Position numbers and translations under genes: made by a program. A DNA stretch of 64,000 bases, taken from Mycolicibacterium mageritense (GTDB lineage: Bacteria; Actinomycetota; Actinomycetes; Mycobacteriales; Mycobacteriaceae). The stretch spans positions 3,906,001-3,970,000 of the forward strand of contig NZ_AP022567.1 in NCBI RefSeq assembly GCF_010727475.1, written 5' to 3'. Shown piece after piece: positions 1 to 8,446 of the stretch. Each line of letters starts with the position of its first letter. The first letter of the stretch is position 1. The notes below the pieces were generated by a model, which saw nothing but the letters and a program-made list of their open reading frames with translations, did no database searches and was not told where the DNA came from.

Positions 1-35
1 CGACGCTGAGGATGGCGTCCGCTTAGGCTGGTGAC

Positions 36-320
36 GTGATAGTCACCGACCTTGCGGACGTCATCCTTTTTTCTATCGGCGTCGCCGTCTTCTGCGTCGG
101 CGTCTACGCCTTTGTGCACGCGGCGCGGCAGCGTCCCGACGCCTACACCGCGACCGGCAAGCTGACCAAGCCCGTGTGGCTGACCATTCTCGGAGTGTCA
201 TTGCTGCTGGAGCTGCTGCTCAGCGGCGCCTTCGGGGCCGCCATCGCAGCCTGCGCCGCGGGCGTATACCTGGTCGACGTGCGGCCCAAACTGCTTGAAA
301 TCCAAGGAAAGTCGCGTTAG
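36..320 (+). CDS. Small DUF2516-type membrane protein
   Basis: A 94-residue protein with two hydrophobic segments (about residues 8-28 and 47-78) and a short charged C-terminus. It resembles the DUF2516 family, which lies upstream of deoC in mycobacteria (Rv0476 position). The start is GTG, taken because it opens directly at the first membrane segment. No enzymatic motif is visible. It is followed after 6 bp by a secreted protein gene and then deoC, so the three are probably cotranscribed. Function is unknown. Confidence 0.75.
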   Translation: MIVTDLADVILFSIGVAVFCVGVYAFVHAARQRPDAYTATGKLTKPVWLTILGVSLLLELLLSGAFGAAIAACAAGVYLVDVRPKLLEIQGKSR

Positions 321-326
321 GGCCGG

Positions 327-728
327 TTGTTGAAGCGATCACTGATGGCCGCGTTCGGCGCGGTCGGGGTAGCGCTCGCGTGCGCTCCCGGCGCATCCGC
401 CGACCCCGCGCTCGTCGACCATGTCGAGTGGGCCAAATGGGGTGACCTGTCGAGCCTGCGGATCTATCCGACCGAGGCGGCGCGCGGGCTGGCCACGCAA
501 CCCGGTACCGATGCGTCTGCCCAGGAAGCCTGGAACGAGGTGCTGACGCTCGCGCCGGACGCCGACATCCCCGGCATGCGCGAGCAGTTCTTCTGTCACT
601 GGCACTTCGCGGAGCGCGCCGAGCCGGGCAAGACCAGCTGGAACATCGAACCGTGGCGGCCCGAGGTGCCCGCCGAGCAGATGCTCGCCGCGGGGTGTAA
701 CCCCGGCGGCACGGAAGAGCCGTTCTGA
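327..728 (+). CDS. Secreted DUF2599-type protein
   Basis: A 133-residue protein with a cleavable signal peptide: a KR pair near the start, a hydrophobic stretch to about residue 25 and an Ala-Ser-Ala type cleavage site. The mature part holds two Cys residues (in FFCHWH and AAGCNP) that could form a disulphide, and matches the DUF2599 family (Rv0477 position). Two TTG codons (327 and 330) can serve as start. Its TGA overlaps the ATG of deoC (TGATG), which indicates translational coupling. Biochemical role unknown. Confidence 0.75.
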   Translation: MLKRSLMAAFGAVGVALACAPGASADPALVDHVEWAKWGDLSSLRIYPTEAARGLATQPGTDASAQEAWNEVLTLAPDADIPGMREQFFCHWHFAERAEPGKTSWNIEPWRPEVPAEQMLAAGCNPGGTEEPF

Positions 729-1399
729 TGTACACCCGCGCCGAGGTCGCCGCACTGGTCGATCACACGTTGCTCAAGCCCGAGGCGACACCGGCCGACG
801 TCGCCGCGCTGGTCGTCGAGGCCCTCGAACTCGCGGTGTTCTCGGTCTGCGTGTCGCCCTCGATGGTCGCGGTCGCGGCCGGTGCGATCCCGTCGGGGCT
901 CGCGGTGGCCGCGGTCGCCGGATTCCCGTCGGGCAAGCACCTCTCCGAGATCAAGGCCCGCGAGTCGCAGCTCGCGGTGACCGCGGGCGCGACCGAGATC
1001 GACATGGTCATCGACGTCGGGGCCGCACTTGCGGGTGACCTGGTCGCCGTCGCGGCCGATGTCGCCGCCGTTCGGGCCGCAGTGCCCACCGCGACGCTCA
1101 AGGTCATCGTGGAATCGGCTGCGCTGCTGGACTTCTCGGGCGAGCGCCTGCTGGCCGACGTATGCCGGGCCGCGGTCGACGCCGGCGCCGACTTCGTGAA
1201 GACCTCCACCGGTTTTCACCCCAGCGGTGGCGCGTCGGCCCGCGCGGTCGAACTGATGGCCGCGACCGTCGACGGCAGCGTCGGGGTCAAGGCCAGCGGC
1301 GGAATCCGCACCGCGCAGGCCGCGACCGTCATGCTCGACGCCGGGGCTACTCGGCTCGGCCTGTCCGGCACCCGGGCGGTCCTCGACGGTCTGGGCTAG
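728..1399 (+). CDS. deoC: Deoxyribose-phosphate aldolase
   Basis: A 223-residue class I aldolase that cleaves 2-deoxyribose-5-phosphate to glyceraldehyde-3-phosphate and acetaldehyde in deoxynucleoside salvage. The Schiff-base lysine is K158 (in VKTSTGF), the second active-site lysine is K188 (in GVKASGGIR) and the acidic partner is D92 (in TEIDMVID). Length is normal for the short actinobacterial DeoC type. The start overlaps the upstream stop. The 3' end lies 7 bp from a convergent gene, so there is no room for a separate terminator. Confidence 0.95.
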   Translation: MYTRAEVAALVDHTLLKPEATPADVAALVVEALELAVFSVCVSPSMVAVAAGAIPSGLAVAAVAGFPSGKHLSEIKARESQLAVTAGATEIDMVIDVGAALAGDLVAVAADVAAVRAAVPTATLKVIVESAALLDFSGERLLADVCRAAVDAGADFVKTSTGFHPSGGASARAVELMAATVDGSVGVKASGGIRTAQAATVMLDAGATRLGLSGTRAVLDGLG

Positions 1400-1406
1400 C
1401 CGCGCC

Positions 1407-2300
1407 TCACAGCTTCGCGAAGCAGGGATCCTCGGCGGCCTTGGGCATCGTGGCGTTCTGCGTGGAGTACTTGGCGATCACACCGGTGTCGGTCACCTGC
1501 ACGCTGTCGGCGTGAATACCCATGGGGTAGTTGTCGGTCAGCTGCTTGCTGAAGGTGTCGAGGATCGGCTGGACCATCTCCTTCGGCCACGTCAGGCCGA
1601 CCGCCTCGAGCTTGGTGATCTCCAGCGTGATGCCACCGTCGGCGACCCGCGGCTTGGTGGTGATGCTGCCGAGCATGGTCTTGAGGTCGATCGTGCCCGC
1701 GGACGCGTTCGTGGACACGTCGGTGATGGCCGAGCCGATGAACGGCAGCTGCACCATGTCGGCCGCGGTCTGCCTGATGCCATCGGTCGACCACGTGATG
1801 TCCGCGGTCAGCGATCCGACCGTGCCGCTCGAGTTCGCGGTGTCCTCCAGCCGGACGTCGTTGATGCCGAGGACCACCTTCATGCCCTTGGCGTCGCGGA
1901 TCTGGTTGCCCGCGGTCTCGATGTTGATGTTGGTGTAGTGCCCCGTCATGTGCTGCCACAGGAACGGCGGCAGCGGGTCGAACGACGCCGAAGCCTCGTC
2001 CTCCACGATGCACGACACCACGCCGGCCACGATGGTGTCCGCGCGCTTCCTGGCGTACAGCTCACCGCCCAGCACGCCCGCAGCGACCAGCGCCAGCACG
2101 ATCACCACGACCAGCACGATCGACAACGGATCGCTCAGGAGTTTCTTGACCTTCGCCATGGGCGACGAGCCCTGCTGCTGCGTCGCGCCGGGCTGCTGAC
2201 CAGCGGTGTCAGGTGGCGGCGGGGGAAATCCCGCCGGCGGGGCCTGCGGCGGTTGGGCGGGTGGGGCCTGGTCGGTGGGGCGAGCCCAGGGATCGGTCAC
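1407..2300 (-). CDS. DUF2993 (LmeA-like fold) membrane-anchored protein
   Basis: A 297-residue protein with a Pro/Gln-rich cytoplasmic N-terminus (about residues 1-50), one transmembrane anchor at about residues 60-80 (VLVVVIVLALVAAGVLGG) and an extracytoplasmic DUF2993 domain. The order fits Rv0479c. DUF2993 includes LmeA, which acts on lipomannan/phosphatidylinositol mannosides, but this paralog's role is not known. Its ATG overlaps the stop of the upstream amidase gene, so the two are coupled. Acts at the cell envelope by inference. Confidence 0.8.
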   Translation of the reverse strand: MTDPWARPTDQAPPAQPPQAPPAGFPPPPPDTAGQQPGATQQQGSSPMAKVKKLLSDPLSIVLVVVIVLALVAAGVLGGELYARKRADTIVAGVVSCIVEDEASASFDPLPPFLWQHMTGHYTNINIETAGNQIRDAKGMKVVLGINDVRLEDTANSSGTVGSLTADITWSTDGIRQTAADMVQLPFIGSAITDVSTNASAGTIDLKTMLGSITTKPRVADGGITLEITKLEAVGLTWPKEMVQPILDTFSKQLTDNYPMGIHADSVQVTDTGVIAKYSTQNATMPKAAEDPCFAKL

Positions 2301-3136
2301 CCCAGCGATTGTGCCCTACTCGACTGAGCGAACTGTGAGCGACCGAGCCCAGCGAGGGCCGATCGATTGTCGAGCACCGCGATGCTCTCGCGGGCACTGC
2401 GGGCCGCGTCGAGGTCGATGTCCACGACGAGCAACTCGGCGTCGCCCCCGGCCGCGGCGATCACCTCGCCGGTGGGGGAGCTGACCACGCTGCCGCCCAC
2501 CCCCGTCGGCCCGACCTTGGCGATCTCGTCACCCGGATAGGCCTGATCCACCGCGGCGACGAAACCCGTGGTGTCCAAGGCCCTGGCGCGGGCCAGCAGT
2601 GTCCACTGTTCAAGCTTGCCGGGGCCCGAACCCCACGACGCGTGCACCGTCGTCAGCTGTGCGCCGCGCTGCGCGAGCTCGACGAACAACTCGGGGAACC
2701 GGATGTCGTAGCACGTGGTCAAACCGACCGTCACGCCGGCCACGGTGATGGTCACCGGCTCGAAACCCGGTGCCACAGTGCGTGATTCGGCGAATCCGAA
2801 GGCGTCGTACAGGTGGATCTTGTGGTAGTGCGCATCCACCCCGGGGCCCGCGGCGACGAGCGTGTTGGTGACCCGCCCGTCGTCGCTCGGCACGAACATG
2901 CCCGCCACCACGACGACGCCCGCCTGATCGGCGATCGCCCGCACGCCGTCGGCCCACGGGCCGTCGAGCGGTTCGGCGATCGGACTCAGCGGCACCCCGA
3001 ACCGGCACATGGTGGCCTCGGGGAACAACACCAGCTGCGCGCCGTCGGCGGCCGCGCGGCGCGTGTAGTCCTCGACCAGGGCCAGGTTGGCCGTGGGTTC
3101 GGTGCCGGACGCGAGCTGAGCCAGGGCGATCCGCAT
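2297..3136 (-). CDS. Nitrilase-superfamily amidohydrolase
   Basis: A 279-residue carbon-nitrogen hydrolase (Rv0480c position). The catalytic triad is visible: E40 (in LFPEATM), K106 (in YHKIHLYD) and C142 (in TTCYDIRFPEL). The family hydrolyses amides such as omega-amidodicarboxylates or deaminated glutathione; the substrate here cannot be told. I chose the ATG at 3136, which begins MRIALAQ as usual for the family, and not the 11-codon longer frame. It shares a 4-bp overlap with the downstream DUF2993 gene. Confidence 0.85.
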   Translation of the reverse strand: MRIALAQLASGTEPTANLALVEDYTRRAAADGAQLVLFPEATMCRFGVPLSPIAEPLDGPWADGVRAIADQAGVVVVAGMFVPSDDGRVTNTLVAAGPGVDAHYHKIHLYDAFGFAESRTVAPGFEPVTITVAGVTVGLTTCYDIRFPELFVELAQRGAQLTTVHASWGSGPGKLEQWTLLARARALDTTGFVAAVDQAYPGDEIAKVGPTGVGGSVVSSPTGEVIAAAGGDAELLVVDIDLDAARSARESIAVLDNRSALAGLGRSQFAQSSRAQSLG

Positions 3137-3141
3137 GGTTC

Positions 3142-3909
3142 TCAGGGTAACGGCGCGACGGCCGACCACGGGACCGTCAGCACGCCGTCACGCATCCGGC
3201 GGCGCGGTGGATCCACCGGGTAACCCGCACCGGCCAGCAGCTCGAGCATGGCCCGCCACCGCACACGCGGCCCGAAAACCCCGTGGCCCGCAACGCTGGC
3301 CCAGGCCCGGTCGGCGGCCGTCAGCAGCGCGTGGACGGGTTGTCCCGGCACATTGTGGTGAATCAGTACCTTCGGCAGCCGTTCGGCCAGGTCGGACGGC
3401 GTCGCGATGGCGAACGGATCACACGCCAGCGTGAGGCTCACCGGCCCCGACGCGTCGAGCAGCACCCAGCAGCAGCGTCGGCCCAGCTCGTCGCACGTGC
3501 CGTCGACGATCAACCCGCCCGCGGCCAAGCTGCGCTGCATGGTCGCCCACGCCTCCGGAACCGCGTCGACCGGATACTGCCGCAGCACGTTGAACGCGCG
3601 CACCAGCACGGGCCGCAGGCCCGCCAGTTCGAACCCGCCGAGCGCGAACTCGACGCCCCGGTGGGCCGCGGTTGCGCGTGCCGTGGCGACCCGTTCCGGA
3701 TGGATCTCCAGCCCGACGACGCGGACGCCGGCCCGGACCGTCTGCAGGCGGGCCGCGAGCTCGAGCGTGGTGACCGGTAGCGCGCCGTACCCGAGATCGA
3801 CCACGAGCGGGTCGGGCGCGGTGCCCAGCGCCGTGCGTACCCGCGCGGAGTGCACCAGCCAGCGGTCGCTGCGGCGCAGCCGGTTGTACCCGGTGGTGCC
3901 CCGGGTCAC
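3142..3909 (-). CDS. Class I SAM-dependent methyltransferase-like protein
   Basis: A 255-residue protein with a recognisable SAM-binding motif I at about residues 36-45 (VVDLGYGALP) and a following acidic residue in VVGLEIHPER, as in Rossmann-fold methyltransferases. Substrate unknown. It ends 5 bp upstream of the amidase start and follows the two DUF2505 genes, so the minus-strand run from 4967 to 1407 may be one operon. The alternative is a methyltransferase-fold protein without activity. Confidence 0.7.
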   Translation of the reverse strand: MTRGTTGYNRLRRSDRWLVHSARVRTALGTAPDPLVVDLGYGALPVTTLELAARLQTVRAGVRVVGLEIHPERVATARATAAHRGVEFALGGFELAGLRPVLVRAFNVLRQYPVDAVPEAWATMQRSLAAGGLIVDGTCDELGRRCCWVLLDASGPVSLTLACDPFAIATPSDLAERLPKVLIHHNVPGQPVHALLTAADRAWASVAGHGVFGPRVRWRAMLELLAGAGYPVDPPRRRMRDGVLTVPWSAVAPLP

Positions 3910-3922
3910 GGCACCGACGGGC

Positions 3923-4438
3923 CTAGTGGTGCTGGGCGATCCAGTCAGCGGTGAACGCCTCCTCGGCGACGAGAATGTCCTTCATGAACTGCAGTGCCAT
4001 GCCTTCGAGCTTGCCGCCGACCAGCGGCACCGGAACTTTGCACGAGCTGGCGAACCGCAACCGGCTGCCGGTGGGGGTCGCGGTCAGGTCGTAGCGGCCG
4101 TCGAGGCGCCCGGGGGCGTGCGCCACCGACGCGGTGTAGTTGCCGCTCGTCCGGTTCTCGGCCGGGTCGTACGGTTCGAAGTGCTGCTCACGCGTGATCG
4201 CCATGTCCAGCGGAACGACGGTGCGGACGATGCCGGGAAGATCCGCGCGGGACAGCACCTGCCGGAACGTGACGTCGATACCGTCTGCACCGCACCGGAA
4301 TTCGACCAACTCCGATTGCGGAGCCACCTGCCGGTAGTGCTCGAGCATGCTCTCCCAGTAGTCGCGGTCGCCGAACACCGCGTACAGCGTGTCCGCCGGC
4401 GCGTCGAATGCGATGGTGTGGTCCATCTTTCGACTCAT
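3923..4438 (-). CDS. DUF2505 (START-like) protein, copy 1
   Basis: A 171-residue protein of the DUF2505 family, a START/SRPBCC-like ligand-binding fold typical of actinobacteria (Rv0481c position). It aligns along its whole length with its upstream neighbour: shared patterns are AFGDRxYW near residue 25, DxxITREQH, and VPLVGGKLE near the C-terminus. No catalytic residues are evident. The ATG at 4438 gives a full-length domain. It is a likely tandem duplicate. Confidence 0.75.
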   Translation of the reverse strand: MSRKMDHTIAFDAPADTLYAVFGDRDYWESMLEHYRQVAPQSELVEFRCGADGIDVTFRQVLSRADLPGIVRTVVPLDMAITREQHFEPYDPAENRTSGNYTASVAHAPGRLDGRYDLTATPTGSRLRFASSCKVPVPLVGGKLEGMALQFMKDILVAEEAFTADWIAQHH

Positions 4439-4460
4439 GACGATGACGGTACCGCCGGGC

Positions 4461-4967
4461 TCACCCCTTCTCGGTGATCCACACCGTGGTGAAGCGTTGC
4501 TCGGCGATCAGCAGGTCGACGAGCTGTGAGCCGATGAAGTTCTCGATCTTGCCGCCCACCAGCGGCACCTTGACCTCCACGGAGATCCTCACCGCGAGCC
4601 GCGAGCCGGAATCGGCCCGAGCCAACGTCGCCGTCCCGTCGAGGGCCACCGGCGCGCCGGGGATGGTTCCGCTGACCGTGCCGGCCGCGCGGCCGTCGAC
4701 CAGCGGTCCCCAGTGTTCCTCTCGGTGGATGCTCAGGTCGCCGTGGTGGAACTGCGCGACGAGCCCCGGCAACCGGTCGGCGCGCAGCAACTGGGTGGTG
4801 ATGACGTCGATGCCGCCGTCCTCGGCCACCGTCATCGAATCGAGCGTGGCGTCGTCGGCTCCCGAGTCGGCGAGCCTGGCCAGCCAATATTGTCGATCAC
4901 CGAAGGCTCCGTGGACCTGTTCGACGCTGCCTGCGTATTCGGTGGCCATGTCGAATGAGCGCGGCAT
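4461..4967 (-). CDS. DUF2505 (START-like) protein, copy 2
   Basis: A 168-residue paralog of the next gene downstream, 22 bp away. The conserved blocks are GAFGDRQYW, LSIHREEHW and VKVPLVGGKIEN. It is divergent from murB, with only 26 bp between the two starts, so both promoters must sit inside or next to coding sequence. Function unknown; lipid or hydrophobic ligand binding is an inference from the fold family only. Confidence 0.75.
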   Translation of the reverse strand: MPRSFDMATEYAGSVEQVHGAFGDRQYWLARLADSGADDATLDSMTVAEDGGIDVITTQLLRADRLPGLVAQFHHGDLSIHREEHWGPLVDGRAAGTVSGTIPGAPVALDGTATLARADSGSRLAVRISVEVKVPLVGGKIENFIGSQLVDLLIAEQRFTTVWITEKG

Positions 4968-4993
4968 AGCTGGCCAGGCTACCGTTACGGCCC

Positions 4994-6061
4994 GTGGTCA
5001 GTTCGCATGTCGGGGGCGTGGCGGTCGCCGAAGATGTCCCGCTGGCTCCGCTGACCACGCTGCGCGTGGGACCGGTGGCGCGCCGGATGCTGACCTGCAC
5101 GAGTACCGAGCAGCTCGTCTCCGTGCTCCGTGCGATCGACGAACCGGCTCTCGTCCTGGCCGGCGGGTCCAACGTGGTGCTGGCCGACGACTCCGACGCG
5201 GTGGCGGGGCTCACCGTGGTGCGCGTGGCCAACACCGAGATCACGGTCGACGGCAACATCGTGCGCGCCGAGGCGGGCGCGATGTTCGACGACGTGGTGG
5301 TGACGGCCCTCGCGCACGGCCTCGGTGGGCTCGAATGCCTGTCGGGCATTCCGGGTTCGGCCGGCGCGACGCCCGTGCAGAACGTCGGTGCCTACGGGGC
5401 CGAGGTCGCCGACACCATCCGGCGGGTGCGGCTGCTCGACCGGCGGACGGGCGAAGACCGCTGGGTGCCACCGGAAGCGCTGCGCTTCGGCTACCGCACC
5501 AGTGTGCTCAAGCATTCCGATGCCGCGATCGTGCTCGAGGTCGAGTTCGCGCTCGATCCCGAAGGGCGCAGCGCGCCGCTGCGGTACCGCGAACTCGCGA
5601 CGGCGCTTGGAGTGGAACCCGGCGAGCGATCGGATCCGCTGCAGGTTCGCCAGACCGTGCTGGCGTTGCGTGCCGGCAAAGGCATGGTGCTCGACGAGCA
5701 GGACCACGACACCTGGAGCGTCGGATCCTTCTTCACCAACCCGGTGGTGTCGCGTGCCCAGTTCGAGCGGCTGGCCGCATCCGCGGGCGGACCGGTGCCG
5801 AACTACCCGGCGCCCGACGGGGTCAAGCTCGCGGCAGGCTGGCTCGTCGAGCACGCCGGGTTCGGCAAGGGCTTCCCCGGTGACGGCGCCCCGGCGCGGC
5901 TGTCGACCAAGCATGCGCTGGCCCTGACGAACCGTGGTGCGGCCACGAGCGCCGACGTGATCGCCCTGGCAGGCAGGGTTCGGCAGGGCGTCGCCGAGGC
6001 CTTCGGGATAGAACTCACACCCGAACCGATTCTGATTGGGTGCGCTCTGTCGGTACCCTAG
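4994..6061 (+). CDS. murB: UDP-N-acetylmuramate dehydrogenase MurB
   Basis: A 355-residue FAD enzyme that reduces UDP-GlcNAc-enolpyruvate to UDP-MurNAc in cytoplasmic peptidoglycan synthesis. The FAD-binding signature LAGGSNVVLAD is at about residues 55-65. The catalytic pair Y167-R168 (in FGYRTS) and the proton donor S245 (in GSFFTNP) are present, as in E. coli-type (type I) MurB. Start is GTG. The downstream L,D-transpeptidase begins 6 bp after the stop, so two peptidoglycan genes form an operon. Confidence 0.95.
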   Translation: MVSSHVGGVAVAEDVPLAPLTTLRVGPVARRMLTCTSTEQLVSVLRAIDEPALVLAGGSNVVLADDSDAVAGLTVVRVANTEITVDGNIVRAEAGAMFDDVVVTALAHGLGGLECLSGIPGSAGATPVQNVGAYGAEVADTIRRVRLLDRRTGEDRWVPPEALRFGYRTSVLKHSDAAIVLEVEFALDPEGRSAPLRYRELATALGVEPGERSDPLQVRQTVLALRAGKGMVLDEQDHDTWSVGSFFTNPVVSRAQFERLAASAGGPVPNYPAPDGVKLAAGWLVEHAGFGKGFPGDGAPARLSTKHALALTNRGAATSADVIALAGRVRQGVAEAFGIELTPEPILIGCALSVP

Positions 6062-6067
6062 ATCCAC

Positions 6068-7402
6068 GTGAGCTCAGCCGGTGATATAGAGACCCCGGCG
6101 CCGTTGGTGAATCGGCGTCGCGCGCTCGGTGTTTTCGCCCTCGGGATGGGCGCCGGCGTGCTGGCTGCCTGCTCGACCGATTCTTCGTCGACCTCGTCCG
6201 CCCCGGAAGCCGCTCCGGCCGCCCCGACGCTGACGTACCAGCCGGAGACCGGCACGAAAGACGTGGTCCCGACCGATCCGGTGGGCGTCAAGGTTTCCGA
6301 CGGCTGGTTCCAGCGCGTCAGCCTGACGAATGCGAACGGCAAGGTCGTCGCCGGTGCGCTCAACCGTGACCGCACCGAGTTCACGGTCACCGAAGCCCTC
6401 GGCTACGACGCGACCTACAAGTGGGCAGGCTCGGTCGTCGGGCACGACGGCAAAGCCGTCACGGTCGAGGGAAAGTTCACCACGATCGCGCCGCAGACAC
6501 AGGTCAACGGCCAGTTCCAGCTCTCCGACGGCCAGACCGTCGGGGTTGCCGCGCCGATCATCCTGCAGTTCGACGCCTCGATCGACGACAAGGACAAGGC
6601 GACCGTCGAGAAGGCGCTTCAGGTCACCACCGAGCCGCCGGTCGAGGGCAGCTGGGCCTGGTTGCCCGACGAGGCCCAAGGCTCGCGCGTGCACTGGCGC
6701 AGTCGGGAGTACTACCCGGCGGGCACCAAGATCCACGTCAACGCACCCTTGTACGGGGTCAAATTCGGAGACGGCGCCTACGGTGCGGCCGATTCCACGC
6801 TCGACATCGAGGTCGGCAGGCGCCAGGTGGTCAAGGCCGAGGCGTCCAGCCACCGCATGCAGGTGCTCGACGGCTCCGGAGCGGTGATCATGGACTTCCC
6901 GTGCAGCTACGGCGAAGGCGACCTGGACCGCAACGTCACGCGCAGCGGTATCCACGTCGTCACCGAGAAGTACGAAGACTTCTGGATGACCAACCCGGCC
7001 GCCGGGTACAGCAACGTGCACGAACGCTTCGCGGTGCGGATCTCCAACAACGGCGAGTTCATCCACTGCAATCCCAACAGCATCGGTTCGCAGGGCAACA
7101 CCAACGTGACCAACGGCTGCATCAACCTGAACCTGGAGAACTCGCAGCAGTACTTCAACAGCGCGATGTACGGCGACCCCGTCGAGGTCACCGGCACCCG
7201 GATCGAGCTGTCCTACGCCGACGGCGACATTTGGGACTGGGCAGTGCCGTGGGAGGAATGGAAGGCCATGTCGGCCATCTCGTCGGAGAAGCCGCCGCCG
7301 GACCTGCCGGTGAGTGCCCCGGCCACGCCGAGCGACGCACCGACCCTGTCCGGCACGCCGACGACGACCACCCCTTCGCCGAGCCCGCGCCCGGGCGGCT
7401 AG
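6068..7402 (+). CDS. L,D-transpeptidase lipoprotein (LdtMt5/LprQ type)
   Basis: A 444-residue lipoprotein that makes 3-3 cross-links in peptidoglycan outside the membrane. The lipobox is LAAC with Cys at residue 35, after a hydrophobic segment. Ig-like domains (about 60-250) precede the YkuD catalytic domain (about 250-375), with catalytic C351 in VTNGC and H333 in FIHCNP. The usual His of the HGC motif is Asn here, as I recall for LdtMt5 (Rv0483). The C-terminus is a Pro/Thr/Ser-rich tail. GTG start; directly downstream of murB. Confidence 0.92.
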   Translation: MSSAGDIETPAPLVNRRRALGVFALGMGAGVLAACSTDSSSTSSAPEAAPAAPTLTYQPETGTKDVVPTDPVGVKVSDGWFQRVSLTNANGKVVAGALNRDRTEFTVTEALGYDATYKWAGSVVGHDGKAVTVEGKFTTIAPQTQVNGQFQLSDGQTVGVAAPIILQFDASIDDKDKATVEKALQVTTEPPVEGSWAWLPDEAQGSRVHWRSREYYPAGTKIHVNAPLYGVKFGDGAYGAADSTLDIEVGRRQVVKAEASSHRMQVLDGSGAVIMDFPCSYGEGDLDRNVTRSGIHVVTEKYEDFWMTNPAAGYSNVHERFAVRISNNGEFIHCNPNSIGSQGNTNVTNGCINLNLENSQQYFNSAMYGDPVEVTGTRIELSYADGDIWDWAVPWEEWKAMSAISSEKPPPDLPVSAPATPSDAPTLSGTPTTTTPSPSPRPGG

Positions 7403-7440
7403 GCCCGGTTACGCTCGCTGCCTTTCACGCTCGCCGGCCT

Positions 7441-7493
7441 AATTCGACGAAATCGTCGCTCCGCCTGCGCGACAACGACGATTTCGTCGAATT
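7441..7493. terminator. 18-bp perfect inverted repeat between convergent genes
   Basis: Arms at 7441-7458 and 7476-7493 are perfect inverted repeats (AATTCGACGAAATCGTCG) with a 17-nt loop. The repeat lies between the 3' ends of the L,D-transpeptidase gene (+) and the SDR gene (-). No U-tract follows on either strand. It probably works as a bidirectional terminator or RNA 3'-end stabiliser. Confidence 0.65.
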
Positions 7494-7501
7494 GGCGGTG
7501 C

Positions 7502-8248
7502 TCAGTTCCGGTTGAACCGGCCGTGCGGCGCCTGGTCGCGGGGCCGGATCACGATCTGGTCCAGATCGACGTGCGGCGGGCGCGACGCGACGAATCCGAT
7601 GACCTCGGCGATGTCCTCGGCCGCCAGCGGGGTGATGCCCTTGTACACGTTGTCGGCCCGCTCCTGATCGCCGTCGAAACGCATCAACGCGAACTCGGTC
7701 TGCACCGCTCCCGGCGCGATCTCGGTGAGCCGCACGGGCTTTCCGAGCAACTCACCGCGAAGCGTGCGGTGTAGTGCACCCTGCGCATGCTTGGCGGCGG
7801 TGTATCCGGAGCCGCCGTCGTAGGTCTCGAACGCGGCGATCGAGGTGACCGTGACGATCAAGCCGTCACCGGAGTCGATGAGCTTGGGCAGCAGCGCCCG
7901 GGTCACCCGCAGGGTGCCGAGCACGTTGGTCTCCCACATCCAGCGCCAGTGCTCGACATCGGCGTCCGCCACGGGTTCAAGACCCCTGGCCCCGCCTGCG
8001 TTGTTGACCAGGACGTCGATCCGGTCCAACTGTCCGGCAAGGGCATCCACCGAATCCTGGGCAGTGACGTCCGCCACAATCGCGGTGCCGCCGATCTCGT
8101 CGGCGAGCGCCTGGATCCGGTCGCCGCGGCGGGCCACGCAGACCACATGAAAGCCAAGTGCGCCAAGGGTTTTAGCGGTTGCGGCGCCGATTCCCGCGCT
8201 GGCGCCGGTGACCACCGCGACGCGCTGTGGGGGTGCAGAAGCTGTCAT
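7502..8248 (-). CDS. Short-chain dehydrogenase/reductase
   Basis: A 248-residue classical SDR (Rv0484c position). It has the cofactor loop TGASAGIG at about residues 14-21, the NNAG motif near residue 87, and the catalytic YxxxK (YTAAK, about residue 154) with an upstream Ser. An Arg pair after the second beta strand (ARRG) suggests NADPH preference. The ATG at 8248 is chosen because the domain begins there; the much longer open frame upstream is an artefact of GC bias. It is divergent from the Cys-rich leader ORF, 36 bp away. Confidence 0.88.
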   Translation of the reverse strand: MTASAPPQRVAVVTGASAGIGAATAKTLGALGFHVVCVARRGDRIQALADEIGGTAIVADVTAQDSVDALAGQLDRIDVLVNNAGGARGLEPVADADVEHWRWMWETNVLGTLRVTRALLPKLIDSGDGLIVTVTSIAAFETYDGGSGYTAAKHAQGALHRTLRGELLGKPVRLTEIAPGAVQTEFALMRFDGDQERADNVYKGITPLAAEDIAEVIGFVASRPPHVDLDQIVIRPRDQAPHGRFNRN

Positions 8249-8271
8249 ATCCCGAACTTTAGTTGCCGTGC

Positions 8272-8277
8272 TAAGTT
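8272..8277 (+). promoter_or_regulatory. Candidate -10 element for a leaderless transcript
   Basis: TAAGTT fits the mycobacterial TANNNT -10 consensus and lies 7 nt upstream of the ATG at 8285. That distance would place the transcription start at, or within a base of, the A of the ATG, giving a leaderless mRNA. No convincing -35 element is seen, which is common for these promoters. Confidence 0.5.
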
Positions 8278-8284
8278 CTCTCTC

Positions 8285-8356
8285 ATGTCCCGAATCGGTC
8301 AGGCGATCCTCGCCGCGCGGCGTGCGTGTTGTTGTTGCGCACCCCGCCGCGCCTGA
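8285..8356 (+). CDS. Polycysteine leader peptide (candidate cysteine attenuator)
   Basis: A 23-codon ORF reading MSRIGQAILAARRA-CCCC-APRRA. Codons 15-18 are TGT TGT TGT TGC (8327-8338). No Shine-Dalgarno precedes the ATG; a -10-like element 7 nt upstream points to leaderless translation. Leaderless short ORFs with consecutive Cys codons are known in mycobacteria as cysteine-responsive attenuators of the downstream operon. Here the operon is the ROK regulator, then mshA, whose pathway consumes cysteine to make mycothiol. The ORF ends 90 nt before the regulator's GTG. The regulatory role is inferred. Confidence 0.72.
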   Translation: MSRIGQAILAARRACCCCAPRRA

Positions 8357-8378
8357 CTGCGCCCGGACATCTTCTCGC

Positions 8379-8440
8379 TGTCCTGCTGAGTCGCCAGGTG
8401 TGGCACCGACCCACCACCGGCCGAACTCAACCGAAGGACA
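8379..8440 (+). promoter_or_regulatory. Possible anti-SD/SD pairing in the leader region
   Basis: TGTCCT at 8379-8384 is complementary to AGGACA at 8435-8440, which overlaps the Shine-Dalgarno GAAGGA (8433-8438) of the ROK gene. A stalled ribosome on the Cys codons could change this pairing. The helix is only 6 bp, so support is weak. Confidence 0.3.
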
Positions 8441-8446
8441 ACTCAC

